Source: a virus
Virus record (IMG/VR): IMGVR_UViG_3300032893_000134
Location: 1 to 40,757 of that record
Reading direction: 5' to 3' (one strand)
DNA: 40,757 nucleotides
The stretch's first letter is position 1. Each line of letters begins with the position of its first letter. The translations under genes and the position numbers were made by a program. Below the pieces are notes generated by a model. The model was given only the letters and a program-made list of their open reading frames with translations. It was not told where the DNA came from and did no database searches. Positions 13,388-21,960 of this stretch are shown one piece after another.

Positions 13388-15565
13388 TTACTGAGCCGCA
13401 CTGCCCGCCGCGATACCAGCCCCAATGAGCAGAGGCCGGCCACCTTTGTTAAGCAAATCTCGTATTTTTGCGGCAGATTGCTCGGGCGGCTGTGTGGCAA
13501 GTTTCGCCGCTAACGCTTCTTCCACTGCTTTTTGTTCTGCCGCTGATTGCAATGGTTTGGTTGCATAGGTATTCACATATGCGCCTAAACCTGGAACTTT
13601 GCCAATCTTTGAAAGCAGGTTCATTGCCGCGCTGGTCGTATTGGAATTATTGACAGCAGAAGCCGCCGGTTGCGCTTGAATATAAGACGCCACGCGACCA
13701 ATCCGCCCAAGGTCTGCAATTTCTTGTTTGGTAAAAAATGCTGGCAATTTATCGGCCAAAGCATCTAGCGCTTTGTTATAGGCAGATTGAGAAAAAACGC
13801 CAACTTCATCAGAAGCCCCATTGAGCGCCTTGGTTTTTAGGTGATCAAGAATTTGACTTTTTATTTGCGCAACTGCGGAAGGAGATTCCGTGCGCAACAC
13901 TTGTGATAGTTTCATCAAGTCATTGCGGTTACCGTTCAAGATGAACTGCTGAAAAAACTTATCCGGTTCCATGCCATTGACAGCAGCATCCAAAGCCGGA
14001 ATCTGTTTTTGCAATTCCATTCGCGCGGCATGCGCGGTTCGAGCGGCACGAAAAGCCGCTAAAGCATCTTCGCCAAGATTATGCGTTTCGGAAAGCGGCG
14101 CATTGTCCAATTCCTTGCGCACCAAATTTACAGCGTAATTTGCATCTTTGTTTGGCGATTGGCCCATGCGATACAAGGCTTTCACGATAGATTCTTTCGT
14201 GTCTACCGTGAAAGGAATTTTCCCCATCGCCAAATCATTAAGAATGTCACGCGCAGCACCAGGCAGGGAGCCGGTTGCGTGTTCTTCTGCAAGAACGCGC
14301 CCGGCATTTTCTGTGGCCGCACGAACATCCAAAGGTGCAGCGCGACCTAGATTATCTGTAGCCTTTTTATACAAATCGCCAACCAGCGTTTGCCGTGCGG
14401 TATCCCCGGATTTGAGCGCATTCAATGTCGCTTCTGATACCTGATAGGCACCCGGTGAGCCAAGCGCGCCACGCGTATTCAGTGCGCCAATCAGTTGATT
14501 GTTTTGAGCGTTAAACCTAGCGGTAAGAGGCTCTCCAGCGCCAACAATCCCGCGCAAATTCTTTTCTTGCGCAAATGCCATAGGTTCACGACTCAATTGG
14601 GCGGCGGTAGGCTCAATGTTCAAAGCGGAAAATTCTGCCTTACGCGCAATTTGCGTTGGATCAGTAATGTTTCCTGTCTTAAGCGCGTCTTGGACTTCTG
14701 TTTTTATTTTTTGTTTAATGGCGTCCGGAATAGTTGCCGCATCAACGCCCTGCCGTTGGAAGGCTTCATTGATGACGCGATCGGCCTCTCGGCTGGCCCC
14801 CGGATCGGATAGCGTCAATTTCAGCCTATCCAGTACCGGCCCCATTTTTTCTGCAACGACTTGAATTGTTTTTCCAATTACCGGACCAAGCGCAGCGCCA
14901 GCCAATGTTCCAGCCCCTACTTGCGTGCCTTTTTGAGTCCAGTAATCACCCTCAGAAGTAACCGGCTGGATGGCGGCCGCAACCGCGCCTTGCTTTGCGC
15001 CAGACATAGCCAATTGCCTTGCGGTACTTCCAGCGCCCCCGCCAGGAATCAACTTATTACCAGGACCAAGCACATTTCCGACAAAGCGCGCGGCGTCAAA
15101 ACCGGGTTCCGGCTTTTGTCCGGTGATAACGCTAGTTAGCGTTGGTGCGGTCATCGCTTGTCGTGCCTGTTCGTACTCTGCATTTGATTGCCGAATGTTC
15201 TTGTCAATGCCGCTCGGCATCGCCAATAAGTTGCTGGCCTTAATGTATTTTCCAATTACCGGCGTGTCATATAGCGCCTGCGTAGCCGCATCCAACCCGC
15301 CCATGGCACCAGCAGGAACTAAATGTGAAAGCAATTGCGCCGGCCCATCAATTGTATCCTTTAGTCCTTTGGCGATGCGCATGGGAACGCTTGAAAGCAA
15401 TTCAGCGCGTCCTTGCCCCTGCTCTGGATCGGCTAGTTTTGGAGTCGCAGGCTCGGAAATATTGACTAAACCTCGCTTGATGGCTTCATCAAGCATGGCC
15501 TTTTTTTCCGGTGGCAAAAGGCCGCGCTTATCAGCCTCTAGCATCAAATCCAGTTGACCGGGCAT
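13388..15565 (-). CDS. Ejection (internal virion) protein, 725 aa
   Basis: It is the largest of three ejection proteins. The N-terminus (DKRGLLPPEKKAMLDEAIKR) is helical. Residues 150-250 are Gly/Ala-rich with small hydrophobic stretches (GAGTLAGAALGPVIGKTI) as in proteins that line the DNA channel through the host envelope. The C-terminal 400 residues are long helices, ending LLIGAGIAAGSAAQ. The order after gp7- and gp16-like genes fits the P22 plan. No transglycosylase motif was recognised. Confidence 0.8.
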   Translation of the reverse strand: MPGQLDLMLEADKRGLLPPEKKAMLDEAIKRGLVNISEPATPKLADPEQGQGRAELLSSVPMRIAKGLKDTIDGPAQLLSHLVPAGAMGGLDAATQALYDTPVIGKYIKASNLLAMPSGIDKNIRQSNAEYEQARQAMTAPTLTSVITGQKPEPGFDAARFVGNVLGPGNKLIPGGGAGSTARQLAMSGAKQGAVAAAIQPVTSEGDYWTQKGTQVGAGTLAGAALGPVIGKTIQVVAEKMGPVLDRLKLTLSDPGASREADRVINEAFQRQGVDAATIPDAIKQKIKTEVQDALKTGNITDPTQIARKAEFSALNIEPTAAQLSREPMAFAQEKNLRGIVGAGEPLTARFNAQNNQLIGALNTRGALGSPGAYQVSEATLNALKSGDTARQTLVGDLYKKATDNLGRAAPLDVRAATENAGRVLAEEHATGSLPGAARDILNDLAMGKIPFTVDTKESIVKALYRMGQSPNKDANYAVNLVRKELDNAPLSETHNLGEDALAAFRAARTAHAARMELQKQIPALDAAVNGMEPDKFFQQFILNGNRNDLMKLSQVLRTESPSAVAQIKSQILDHLKTKALNGASDEVGVFSQSAYNKALDALADKLPAFFTKQEIADLGRIGRVASYIQAQPAASAVNNSNTTSAAMNLLSKIGKVPGLGAYVNTYATKPLQSAAEQKAVEEALAAKLATQPPEQSAAKIRDLLNKGGRPLLIGAGIAAGSAAQ

Positions 15566-16887
15566 TACAGTCCTAGCTCCCGCTTCAGTTCAGCATCCGA
15601 AAGTTTTGATACATCAGCACCGCCACCAGTAGCGCCGCCAATTTTCCCGCTAATAGCGGATTTGATCTGCGTTGCAGCCGGACCAGCTTGCATTTTCAAT
15701 GAATCAATAGCCTTTGCGCGGTTTGCTCGCTTTTGCTCAATTGTCGCCCGATCATCGCCCTCGCCCGGCATGGGGAAATATTGCTTTTCCGCATTCGTAA
15801 ATTCGCTTTGACTGATAGACGCGCCAGATTCAACGCGCAACACAGCATTAACGAAATCACGCCTTGCCTGCTCGACTCGCCTCTGTTCCGAACTTGGACC
15901 GCCAACAATTCCAGGCAGAGTATTTACAACCATTTCAGCAGCACCGCCAACCAGCGGAATATTTCCGGCAGCTTGCTTGATGACTCCGCGATTATTAAAT
16001 CCAGCCGCTTCCAGTTGATTCAAAATATCGTCAGCACGTTGCGCGCGCAGGGCCATGCCGGCAGCCTTCCCTTGTGACTCGGTGAGCTTTCCAGTGGGGA
16101 CAATTGGCGCGCCAGTCTGATCGGTAATCGGGATTGTCTTGCCTGTCCGCTTGTCCACAATGACGCCCTGCTCAGGCAAAACTTGCCCTTGCGGTTGGCT
16201 CTTTTCAAAGTTGAACCTTTCGCGCGCAAGACTGAGGTTTCCGCCTTCAATGCCGATGCGTTGTTGCCCCTGTTTTTCTTCCACAATGTTATGCCGTCCG
16301 CGCTCGGCAAGATCGGCTTTTTGTTGCACCATTGTGTTGTATTTGTCCATCCCTTCAAGATATTGGGTTTTCCATCCTTGAAACGCATTAGGATCGTCTG
16401 GCACTTGTTTTAAAAGCGCATCCAATGGGCCAATGGTTTTCAGATGTTCGCCAAGAACTGGACTATTGTATTGAGCAGCTAATGCAGCGCGCGCTTGATC
16501 TGGCGTTTGAGTACCAGCCACGATAGGCTTAAATGCATTCCATTGCTTATCAAAAATTTCAGAATGCGTTTTGTCAATGTCACCTTGAATTTTTTTGTTT
16601 TCAAGATTTGCTTTATCAAAAGCCATCGCGGCTTTATATTGCCCGCGCTGCGCAAGCAAATCCCGAATCTTCGCCGCGTCACCGCCGCCCTCTTGCCATG
16701 CCTGACGAACAGCCTGATCGTCTGCCAGTTGCTGCTGGGCCTGCTGCATTTGAATGCCTTGCATTTGATTTTGCCCAACCAGCGCCTTAAGTTGCACTGC
16801 CTTTCCATAAGACGACAAAGGATCGTCTATTTGAATAGGCGTAGGCGGCCGTATCCCGCTAGTAATGATGGACGGATCAATAGCCAT
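15565..16887 (-). CDS. DNA-transfer (ejection) protein, 440 aa
   Basis: After a short leader, residues 30-110 are Gln-rich coiled coil (QMQGIQMQQAQQQLADDQAV). The RVESGASISQSEFTNAEKQY segment, followed by FPMPGEGDD near residues 350-380, is characteristic of phage and prophage DNA-transfer proteins. It ends in the acidic helix LSDAELKRELGL. The stop and the next start share a base. Confidence 0.8.
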   Translation of the reverse strand: MAIDPSIITSGIRPPTPIQIDDPLSSYGKAVQLKALVGQNQMQGIQMQQAQQQLADDQAVRQAWQEGGGDAAKIRDLLAQRGQYKAAMAFDKANLENKKIQGDIDKTHSEIFDKQWNAFKPIVAGTQTPDQARAALAAQYNSPVLGEHLKTIGPLDALLKQVPDDPNAFQGWKTQYLEGMDKYNTMVQQKADLAERGRHNIVEEKQGQQRIGIEGGNLSLARERFNFEKSQPQGQVLPEQGVIVDKRTGKTIPITDQTGAPIVPTGKLTESQGKAAGMALRAQRADDILNQLEAAGFNNRGVIKQAAGNIPLVGGAAEMVVNTLPGIVGGPSSEQRRVEQARRDFVNAVLRVESGASISQSEFTNAEKQYFPMPGEGDDRATIEQKRANRAKAIDSLKMQAGPAATQIKSAISGKIGGATGGGADVSKLSDAELKRELGL

Positions 16888-16889
16888 AG

Positions 16890-17828
16890 TTAGCCCAATC
16901 CTCCAAACCCATCCGGGCCGCCGATCTGGTTAGATGTAAAACCAGTTCCTGCGCTCAAATTGTTTTGAGACAGAATGCTCTTGAGCAGTTGCGAATTGTT
17001 GTAATTGTTGTACAGGTTACCCAAACTCGTACCGACTCCGCTATAGGCGTTTGCGCCCCCGACGATGCCGGCTGCCGCTGCATTTCCGGCTCCGGTAATC
17101 AAGTTACTTGCTGCATTCGCATAGTTCCCGGTCGCCAAATTCTGCCCGGCCGCCGCATTCAATCCTACTGCTTGTTGCCCGCTCAAGAATCCGTATTGCT
17201 GCGCGCGATTGGATTGGATGTCAGACACGCCGGCCTGCGTCTTGCTGGTGCCGTAGTCATTGGCAAAGCGCGTCAGGGCTTTCAAGGTCGCGCCCGAGTC
17301 ATAGCCGCCATTGGCGAGCGCGGAATTCTGGATTGCGCGGTTGCCCTGATTCAGCCCGAATTGCAGGCCATTTGCATATACCGGGTCTTGGTTGATCAGG
17401 TCTTGCGTAATCGGCTTCGTGAGCGCCCCGTAACCAGGCGCGTTGGAATCAATGTTCATTGCCCCCGCAGAGGCGATCTGATTCCGCAAGTTCTGCCATT
17501 GCTGCGTATCCGTGGTAGCGCCGCCCGGAGCGCCATAGCCACCCTGCGCGGCATAGGCAGCCCACAGCGGATTGCTCCAGTCGTTTTTGTAGCCTCCCGG
17601 CGTGCCGCCCAAGCCAAGCTGACTCAGCAGCGCCGCATTAGCGAGATTTCCGCCAGTCGCATAGGGAGACAGGCGGCCGATCTGATCAGCCAATTGCTGC
17701 GCTTGCAAGGTCTGCGCCTGCTGCGACGCGCCGATTTGCGCGCCAGCCGCATTCGCAGCCGCGCTTGAGCTAAGTGCAGCAGCGCCTAAAGTAGCGCCAC
17801 CCGCAATCAATGCACCGGTAATGCCCAT
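16890..17828 (-). CDS. P22 gp7-like ejection protein, 312 aa
   Basis: The sequence is rich in Ala, Gly, Asn and Gln. It opens with a membrane-active segment (GALIAGGATLGAAALSSSAA) as in gp7-type proteins that enter the host envelope with the DNA. The RAIQNSALANGGYDSGATL and LATGNYANAASNL stretches recur in relatives. It lies directly after the DUF2824 gene as in P22 (14-7-20-16). Confidence 0.85.
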   Translation of the reverse strand: MGITGALIAGGATLGAAALSSSAAANAAGAQIGASQQAQTLQAQQLADQIGRLSPYATGGNLANAALLSQLGLGGTPGGYKNDWSNPLWAAYAAQGGYGAPGGATTDTQQWQNLRNQIASAGAMNIDSNAPGYGALTKPITQDLINQDPVYANGLQFGLNQGNRAIQNSALANGGYDSGATLKALTRFANDYGTSKTQAGVSDIQSNRAQQYGFLSGQQAVGLNAAAGQNLATGNYANAASNLITGAGNAAAAGIVGGANAYSGVGTSLGNLYNNYNNSQLLKSILSQNNLSAGTGFTSNQIGGPDGFGGLG

Positions 17829-17829
17829 G

Positions 17830-18336
17830 CTATTCCTTTCCGATGCCCATTAACAGGCGATCATCTATCACGCCGTTAAACGAAAAACTTTTAGGCGATC
17901 TGCCTTCCAACTTGAAACCGCACTTTTCAAAAACGCGGATCATCGCTTTGCGACGGCACGCCGGTAACGCCTGCATTTTCAAGCAGGAGGTATTCGCAAA
18001 CATCCAATCCATTGCATGCTTGAGAATATCTGTGCCGTTTCCGCGCGCGTGCGGGAGAATGTTCAAATGCGGGTTCCATGTCACCGGATTGATGGGCATG
18101 AATGTAGCGATACCAGCAAGTTGCCCATCGATCAGCGCTGCCATGTGATAAATCTTTGGGTGCATCAGAATGGGGATTTCTTCCGGCTGGTCCCAAATAT
18201 GCGGCTTGATTTCCGGATGATTCCAGACGTAGGCAACAATCTCGGGGTCTAACGTTCTTTCAATCGTCAGATGCTTATCGATGATCAAACCTTCGTCATA
18301 AGTCGGATTGATCAGGCAGCAAGCCAGCGGCATCAT
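17830..18336 (-). CDS. P22 gp14-like protein (DUF2824, GNAT-like fold), 168 aa
   Basis: The ATG at 18336 overlaps the preceding stop as ATGA; a GTG nine codons upstream is less likely. The sequence resembles an acetyltransferase fold (MAALIDGQLAGIATFMPIN; LPHARGNGTDILKHAMDWMF; IRVFEKCGFKLEG), as in the DUF2824 proteins next to gp7 in P22-like phages. In P22 gene 14 affects virion assembly and ejection; enzymatic acetyltransfer is not established. Confidence 0.75.
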   Translation of the reverse strand: MMPLACCLINPTYDEGLIIDKHLTIERTLDPEIVAYVWNHPEIKPHIWDQPEEIPILMHPKIYHMAALIDGQLAGIATFMPINPVTWNPHLNILPHARGNGTDILKHAMDWMFANTSCLKMQALPACRRKAMIRVFEKCGFKLEGRSPKSFSFNGVIDDRLLMGIGKE

Positions 18337-18602
18337 ACCGGCGTCCCCGTTGCATCCACCCACACATCCGGGCCAATCGACTTAAGCCATATCGGCTTGC
18401 CTAGCGTAGTATCTCCATAGGGCATCCATAGCCAGCGAAAATCATTGTCTGTCGGCCGCTCCGCTGTCGTGCCGCTTCGCGTGGCGCTATTCAGAATTGC
18501 AAACACCGTGGAAAAAAACGGGGGCCAACCCGGATTCTGGCTAGTTGCGCCTTGATCCACCGCACCAGTCGGTGGCTTATTGATGATTGCGGACTGTGCC
18601 AT
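18333..18602 (-). CDS. Small virion-region protein, 89 aa
   Basis: The sequence (AQSAIINKPPTGAVDQG; PGWPPFFSTVFAILNSATRS; FRWLWMPYGDTTLGKPIWL) is typical of a small conserved phage protein between gp10- and gp14-like genes, roughly where P22 has its tail needle. It is far too short for a needle. A TTG two codons upstream is an alternative start. Confidence 0.7.
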   Translation of the reverse strand: MAQSAIINKPPTGAVDQGATSQNPGWPPFFSTVFAILNSATRSGTTAERPTDNDFRWLWMPYGDTTLGKPIWLKSIGPDVWVDATGTPV

Positions 18603-18604
18603 GG

Positions 18605-20257
18605 TCAATCCGCCGGGTTGATGGAGGCGCTAATCAGCGCGAACTTGACCGGATCGGACATGCTCAGACGCGGCGTAAAAGCGCGCGTAGTGCCCAGCAT
18701 GTCCCACTCCACCACATCCTTGTATTCGCCTACCTTGCCGAGCGGGCGCAACATCTGCGCACCCCAAGTCTGGCCGTTGTCGCGCGATACTTCTAGCCCG
18801 ATTTGCGGATTGCTTCCAGGGTCTACAGCATTCCCCTCACCGACAGCGATATCAATCCGGAAACGATTCACCGTGAAGCGGTCGCCATCGGATGCGCGCA
18901 CGGTTTCGCCGGTCAACTGAATTTCAATTGGATTTCCATTATCCGTGACGCTTTCTGGATTCAGGCGGTATAGATTGCCATTGGCATAGTCCGCAATGAT
19001 CGTATCGGACAGGAATTCAAACCCGAATTCTCCTAGGTCTCGCAACAAGCCAAACGACTTCCACGGCGACCAAATTTTAGTTGAACCGTCATAGCCCCAC
19101 GTAGCATTTGCGCTAGGAAAGTTACAGATCAGCATCGGATGCCCGCCGAGCATGAAACTATAGAAGCTGGCATCGGCTACGTTTGCATAACCGTTGATGA
19201 TCTTGTCCAAATCTGGATTTGACAGCGGCTGCGGAAGATATCCGGCAATCTCCGCAATCATTACCTGATTTAAGCGATTTCGCATCAGGCAAGCAATCGT
19301 GTTGCCAAAGCGCGCCACGCCAAAACGGGCCGCCAATCCCCACTCTGAGGTTGTCCCCTGCACTTCGCTGTACAGGAAATCCAGGCCGCCGGAGACGCCC
19401 CAAAATTCGCAATGCGCCGTACACATCAGAAATAATTGCCCGTTGCTGGTCCAGATGGCATTCATCGGGTCCGGATGATCTTCGGCGCTGGCAAAATTCA
19501 GCGCATAGCCATTTAATCCATCAGCCAGCGCAGACGCATAGAAGCGCCGCGTATCCTGCGATTGGATAGCGAAAGACTCAGCCAGGAACGTCACCGTGCA
19601 AGGATTCGCCGGGAATGCCGGAGAAGTCACTTGCGCAAATTGCGTGATCGTATAGGTGCCAACTGGAGACGCCGATCCTCCGGGGTCTACATCCATTTCA
19701 AATGTAAATGTAGATGCGCCGGTAACCGTAATCGTATAGTTGCCGACGTAGGCGGCGGGCGTCTGCCCGGCAAGAGAGACGATGTTTCCACTGACGAGAT
19801 TATGAGGCGCTGCGGTCGTTAATGTTGCCGTGCCGCCGGTATAGGTAATGCTGCTGATCGTCTGCGGAGTCGCACCACCTGGGATCGCGATGGTTGAATA
19901 GATATAGCCATACGTGCCATCGACTATCATCAATTGCACGCCGTTATCCGACATGCTTACGCGGCCTGACGTAGTATTGAGCATGCCAAGATTTACTTTG
20001 GTGCCCGAGTTATCCACGGACCAAAGTACGCCTCGATGCACGACATACGCCAGCACGCCAGTTTGAATCCACCAGCCACCGCGCGGGGGAGTATCGCCAA
20101 AAGAGGTAAACAGATCGCGCCCCGGCCGGCCTAGCGCGATGATGGTTGATTTTTCTCCCTGCGGGCGCGTCTCCGCATAACAGTTGACCGCCAGTTTGGC
20201 TGTTATGTAGGGAGTGCTGCTGCGTAAACCCTGGCCGAGCATGGAGACGCGGGGCAT
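18605..20257 (-). CDS. P22 gp10-like tail accessory factor, 550 aa
   Basis: It closes the portal channel below gp4. The N-terminus (QGLRSSTPYITAKLAVNCYA, then GRPGRDLF) and the C-terminal half (DRFTVNRFRIDIAVGEG; EVSRDNGQTWG; RAFTPRLSMSDPVKFALISA) are typical of this family. Residues about 130-205 hold an extra beta-sandwich (GTATLTTAAPHNLVSGNIVS ... NYTITVTGASTFTF) of the kind seen as an inserted Ig-like domain. Confidence 0.9.
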   Translation of the reverse strand: MPRVSMLGQGLRSSTPYITAKLAVNCYAETRPQGEKSTIIALGRPGRDLFTSFGDTPPRGGWWIQTGVLAYVVHRGVLWSVDNSGTKVNLGMLNTTSGRVSMSDNGVQLMIVDGTYGYIYSTIAIPGGATPQTISSITYTGGTATLTTAAPHNLVSGNIVSLAGQTPAAYVGNYTITVTGASTFTFEMDVDPGGSASPVGTYTITQFAQVTSPAFPANPCTVTFLAESFAIQSQDTRRFYASALADGLNGYALNFASAEDHPDPMNAIWTSNGQLFLMCTAHCEFWGVSGGLDFLYSEVQGTTSEWGLAARFGVARFGNTIACLMRNRLNQVMIAEIAGYLPQPLSNPDLDKIINGYANVADASFYSFMLGGHPMLICNFPSANATWGYDGSTKIWSPWKSFGLLRDLGEFGFEFLSDTIIADYANGNLYRLNPESVTDNGNPIEIQLTGETVRASDGDRFTVNRFRIDIAVGEGNAVDPGSNPQIGLEVSRDNGQTWGAQMLRPLGKVGEYKDVVEWDMLGTTRAFTPRLSMSDPVKFALISASINPAD

Positions 20258-20265
20258 CTAAATCC

Positions 20266-20664
20266 TTATGACGGATTAGGCGACAAACGCACTTTAAGAG
20301 GCTCGCCAGAGCGCGACACGGCGGCGATATCGCCTTCGCGGCACATCAGGTAGCGCTTGCCTTCAATCTCAATGGGTTCGCCACCGGAATTGTATTTGCC
20401 GAACAGCACCCAATCGCCTGCTTTGACTGCCGTTGGCACGACATGACCATGCAGCGTATTGCCGCTAGCATCCAGATAAGTGCTGTAGATGCGACCGGGG
20501 CCGACTGCGACAACGCGACCCGAGGGGAATTTTTTTGCATCGCCGGTCAGCACGATGCCGCCCGCGCTTTTTTCTTCCGTCAGTTGTTCGATGATGACGA
20601 TATCCTGAATTGCGCGCAGGGGGAATTCTTCGGGCTGGGTCATGGGGACAACGTTACTTTGCAT
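20266..20664 (-). CDS. groES: Phage GroES-like co-chaperonin, 132 aa
   Basis: The Cpn10 fold is clear: PLRAIQDIVIIEQLTEEKSA then GGIVLTG (mobile-loop region), FPSGRVVAVGPGR, KAGDWVLFGKYNSGGEPIEI and KRYLMCREGDIAAV. It should cap the host GroEL chamber and help fold virion proteins, as T4 gp31 does for its capsid. It is longer than bacterial GroES (about 97 aa), with extra residues before the mobile loop, in the central GRIYSTYLDASGNTLHG insert and at the end. CAGGAG precedes the ATG. Confidence 0.92.
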   Translation of the reverse strand: MQSNVVPMTQPEEFPLRAIQDIVIIEQLTEEKSAGGIVLTGDAKKFPSGRVVAVGPGRIYSTYLDASGNTLHGHVVPTAVKAGDWVLFGKYNSGGEPIEIEGKRYLMCREGDIAAVSRSGEPLKVRLSPNPS

Positions 20665-20682
20665 GGTTTCTCCTGTTAAAAT
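20654..20682 (+). promoter_or_regulatory. Candidate extended -10 promoter of the HNH gene
   Basis: TG-T-TAAAAT (20674-20682) is an extended -10 with a 5/6 core. The -35 region 17 bp upstream (TTACTT) is poor, as allowed for extended -10 promoters. It faces the only plus-strand gene in the late region. Confidence 0.4.
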
Positions 20683-20686
20683 GACA

Positions 20687-20720
20687 AAGCCGGACCGCGT
20701 TGGTAGCGCGAGCCCGGCTT
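20687..20720. other. Hairpin in the gap between GroES and HNH genes
   Basis: AAGCCGG (20687-20693) pairs with CCGGCTT (20714-20720), with inner CGCG/CGCG arms. Leftward it is followed by TGTCATTTT, giving a weak attenuator ahead of GroES; rightward it lies in the HNH leader. Confidence 0.4.
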
Positions 20721-20731
20721 CTGACCAATCA

Positions 20732-20747
20732 GTGAAGGGAGTTTCAC
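20732..20747 (+). promoter_or_regulatory. Ribosome-binding site held in a hairpin loop (HNH gene)
   Basis: GTGAA (20732-20736) pairs with TTCAC (20743-20747), leaving GGGAGT, the Shine-Dalgarno sequence of the 20751 start, in the loop. Folding could modulate initiation. Confidence 0.4.
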
Positions 20748-20750
20748 GTC

Positions 20751-21239
20751 ATGGCTAAGCCGAATATTACCGCAGAACGTCTGCGTCAGTTGCTGCACTA
20801 CGATCCCGAGACGGGAATTTTTACGTGGCTTATTGATCGCACAACCATCAAGGCCGGTGAAATCGCCGGAACCTTTGATAAAAGTTGCGGATACATCAGA
20901 ATTCGCGCGGATGGGAAAAAATATCTTGCCCATCGGCTTGCATGGTTGTTTATTTATGGCAAGTGGCCGAAAAATGGCATTGATCATAGAGACGGCAACA
21001 CGCAAAATAATCGATGGAATAATTTGCGCGATGTTACGCAATCCGTGAACATGCAAAACCAACGTAAACCACGAGGCAAAAACAAATTTCTTGGCGTTAG
21101 TCCAAATGGAAAACGCTGGAAAGCGCATATACAGGTTCATGGCACTAGGATTCACTTGGGAACCCACGATACGCCAGAACAAGCGCAAACTGTTTATCTT
21201 GAGGCCAAGCGCAAACTTCACGAAGGCAACACTCTTTGA
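20751..21239 (+). CDS. HNH-AP2 homing endonuclease, 162 aa
   Basis: Residues 1-50 begin AERLRQLLHYDPETGIFTW, typical of this family. Residues 55-100 carry the HNH_3 core (AHRLAWLFIYGKWP, then IDHRDGNTQNNRWNNLRDV, with D-H...N...N). Residues 108-155 form an AP2 DNA-binding domain (KFLGVSPNGKRWKAHI, then HLGTHDTPEQA). It is on the opposite strand to every neighbour, between gp4 and groES, which marks it as an inserted selfish gene with its own promoter. Confidence 0.92.
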   Translation: MAKPNITAERLRQLLHYDPETGIFTWLIDRTTIKAGEIAGTFDKSCGYIRIRADGKKYLAHRLAWLFIYGKWPKNGIDHRDGNTQNNRWNNLRDVTQSVNMQNQRKPRGKNKFLGVSPNGKRWKAHIQVHGTRIHLGTHDTPEQAQTVYLEAKRKLHEGNTL

Positions 21240-21258
21240 TGTTACATAAGTCATTGAT

Positions 21259-21957
21259 TTAGAAGCCTTTGTATAGGAAGGCGTTTGAAATGTTTGACGA
21301 CCTGTCGAAAGGTGTGACGGCTTCCATCACAAATTCATTAGTGCTCGCCAACCTGCCTTGCGCTTCTTTCGCGGCGCGCTTGACATCCGCTGGAACCGGG
21401 GCATTACCTTTGAAGCTAGGCCAAATATCTACGGAAAGCATATCGACCATGAATTTTTCGTAACCAGCCGGAAGCACAATATTGCTGGTCAAAGTCATCG
21501 CCGCCGGAGTGATCAACTGGCGCGCGACAATCGTACAAAGGAATGCGGCATATGGCGTAGTGTAGAAATGAAACTCGCCATCGGGAAAGCTGGGGTTATA
21601 CCAGCACTGATTAGGAATGCCTTGGGCCGCTTTAAACTGGATGGCGTCGTATTTTTGCTGATCGATCAGATCGACATCGTAATCTATGTTCGATAGCGTC
21701 AGATAAATTGAATCAAGAGAAACCGGGCGTCCATCCGTCAAAAGCAACGCCGTCGAATAAGTATTCACGCTTGGAGTCATGGTGAAACTATCGTTCGACG
21801 TGTTGTAGATCATCAAGTCATCATTCGCATACGAATCCATCATGCGTTGAAACCTGCGCAACGCAAGTTGCATACTTGCGTTGTCGATTGTTTCATCAAT
21901 ACCTTTTATGGTTGACCCATAAAACGCATCCTGAATGATGACGGAAACAGTGGTCAT
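21259..21957 (-). CDS. P22 gp4-like tail accessory factor, 232 aa
   Basis: It binds the portal after packaging and starts tail assembly. The sequence (VIIQDAFYGSTIKGIDETID, then LRRFQRMMDSYANDDLMIY, LPAGYEKFMVDMLSVDIWPS and KRAAKEAQGRL) fits gp4-type factors. It lies between the coat and gp10-like genes as expected. The downstream order is interrupted by the HNH gene. Confidence 0.85.
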   Translation of the reverse strand: MTTVSVIIQDAFYGSTIKGIDETIDNASMQLALRRFQRMMDSYANDDLMIYNTSNDSFTMTPSVNTYSTALLLTDGRPVSLDSIYLTLSNIDYDVDLIDQQKYDAIQFKAAQGIPNQCWYNPSFPDGEFHFYTTPYAAFLCTIVARQLITPAAMTLTSNIVLPAGYEKFMVDMLSVDIWPSFKGNAPVPADVKRAAKEAQGRLASTNEFVMEAVTPFDRSSNISNAFLYKGF

Positions 21958-21960
21958 GCT

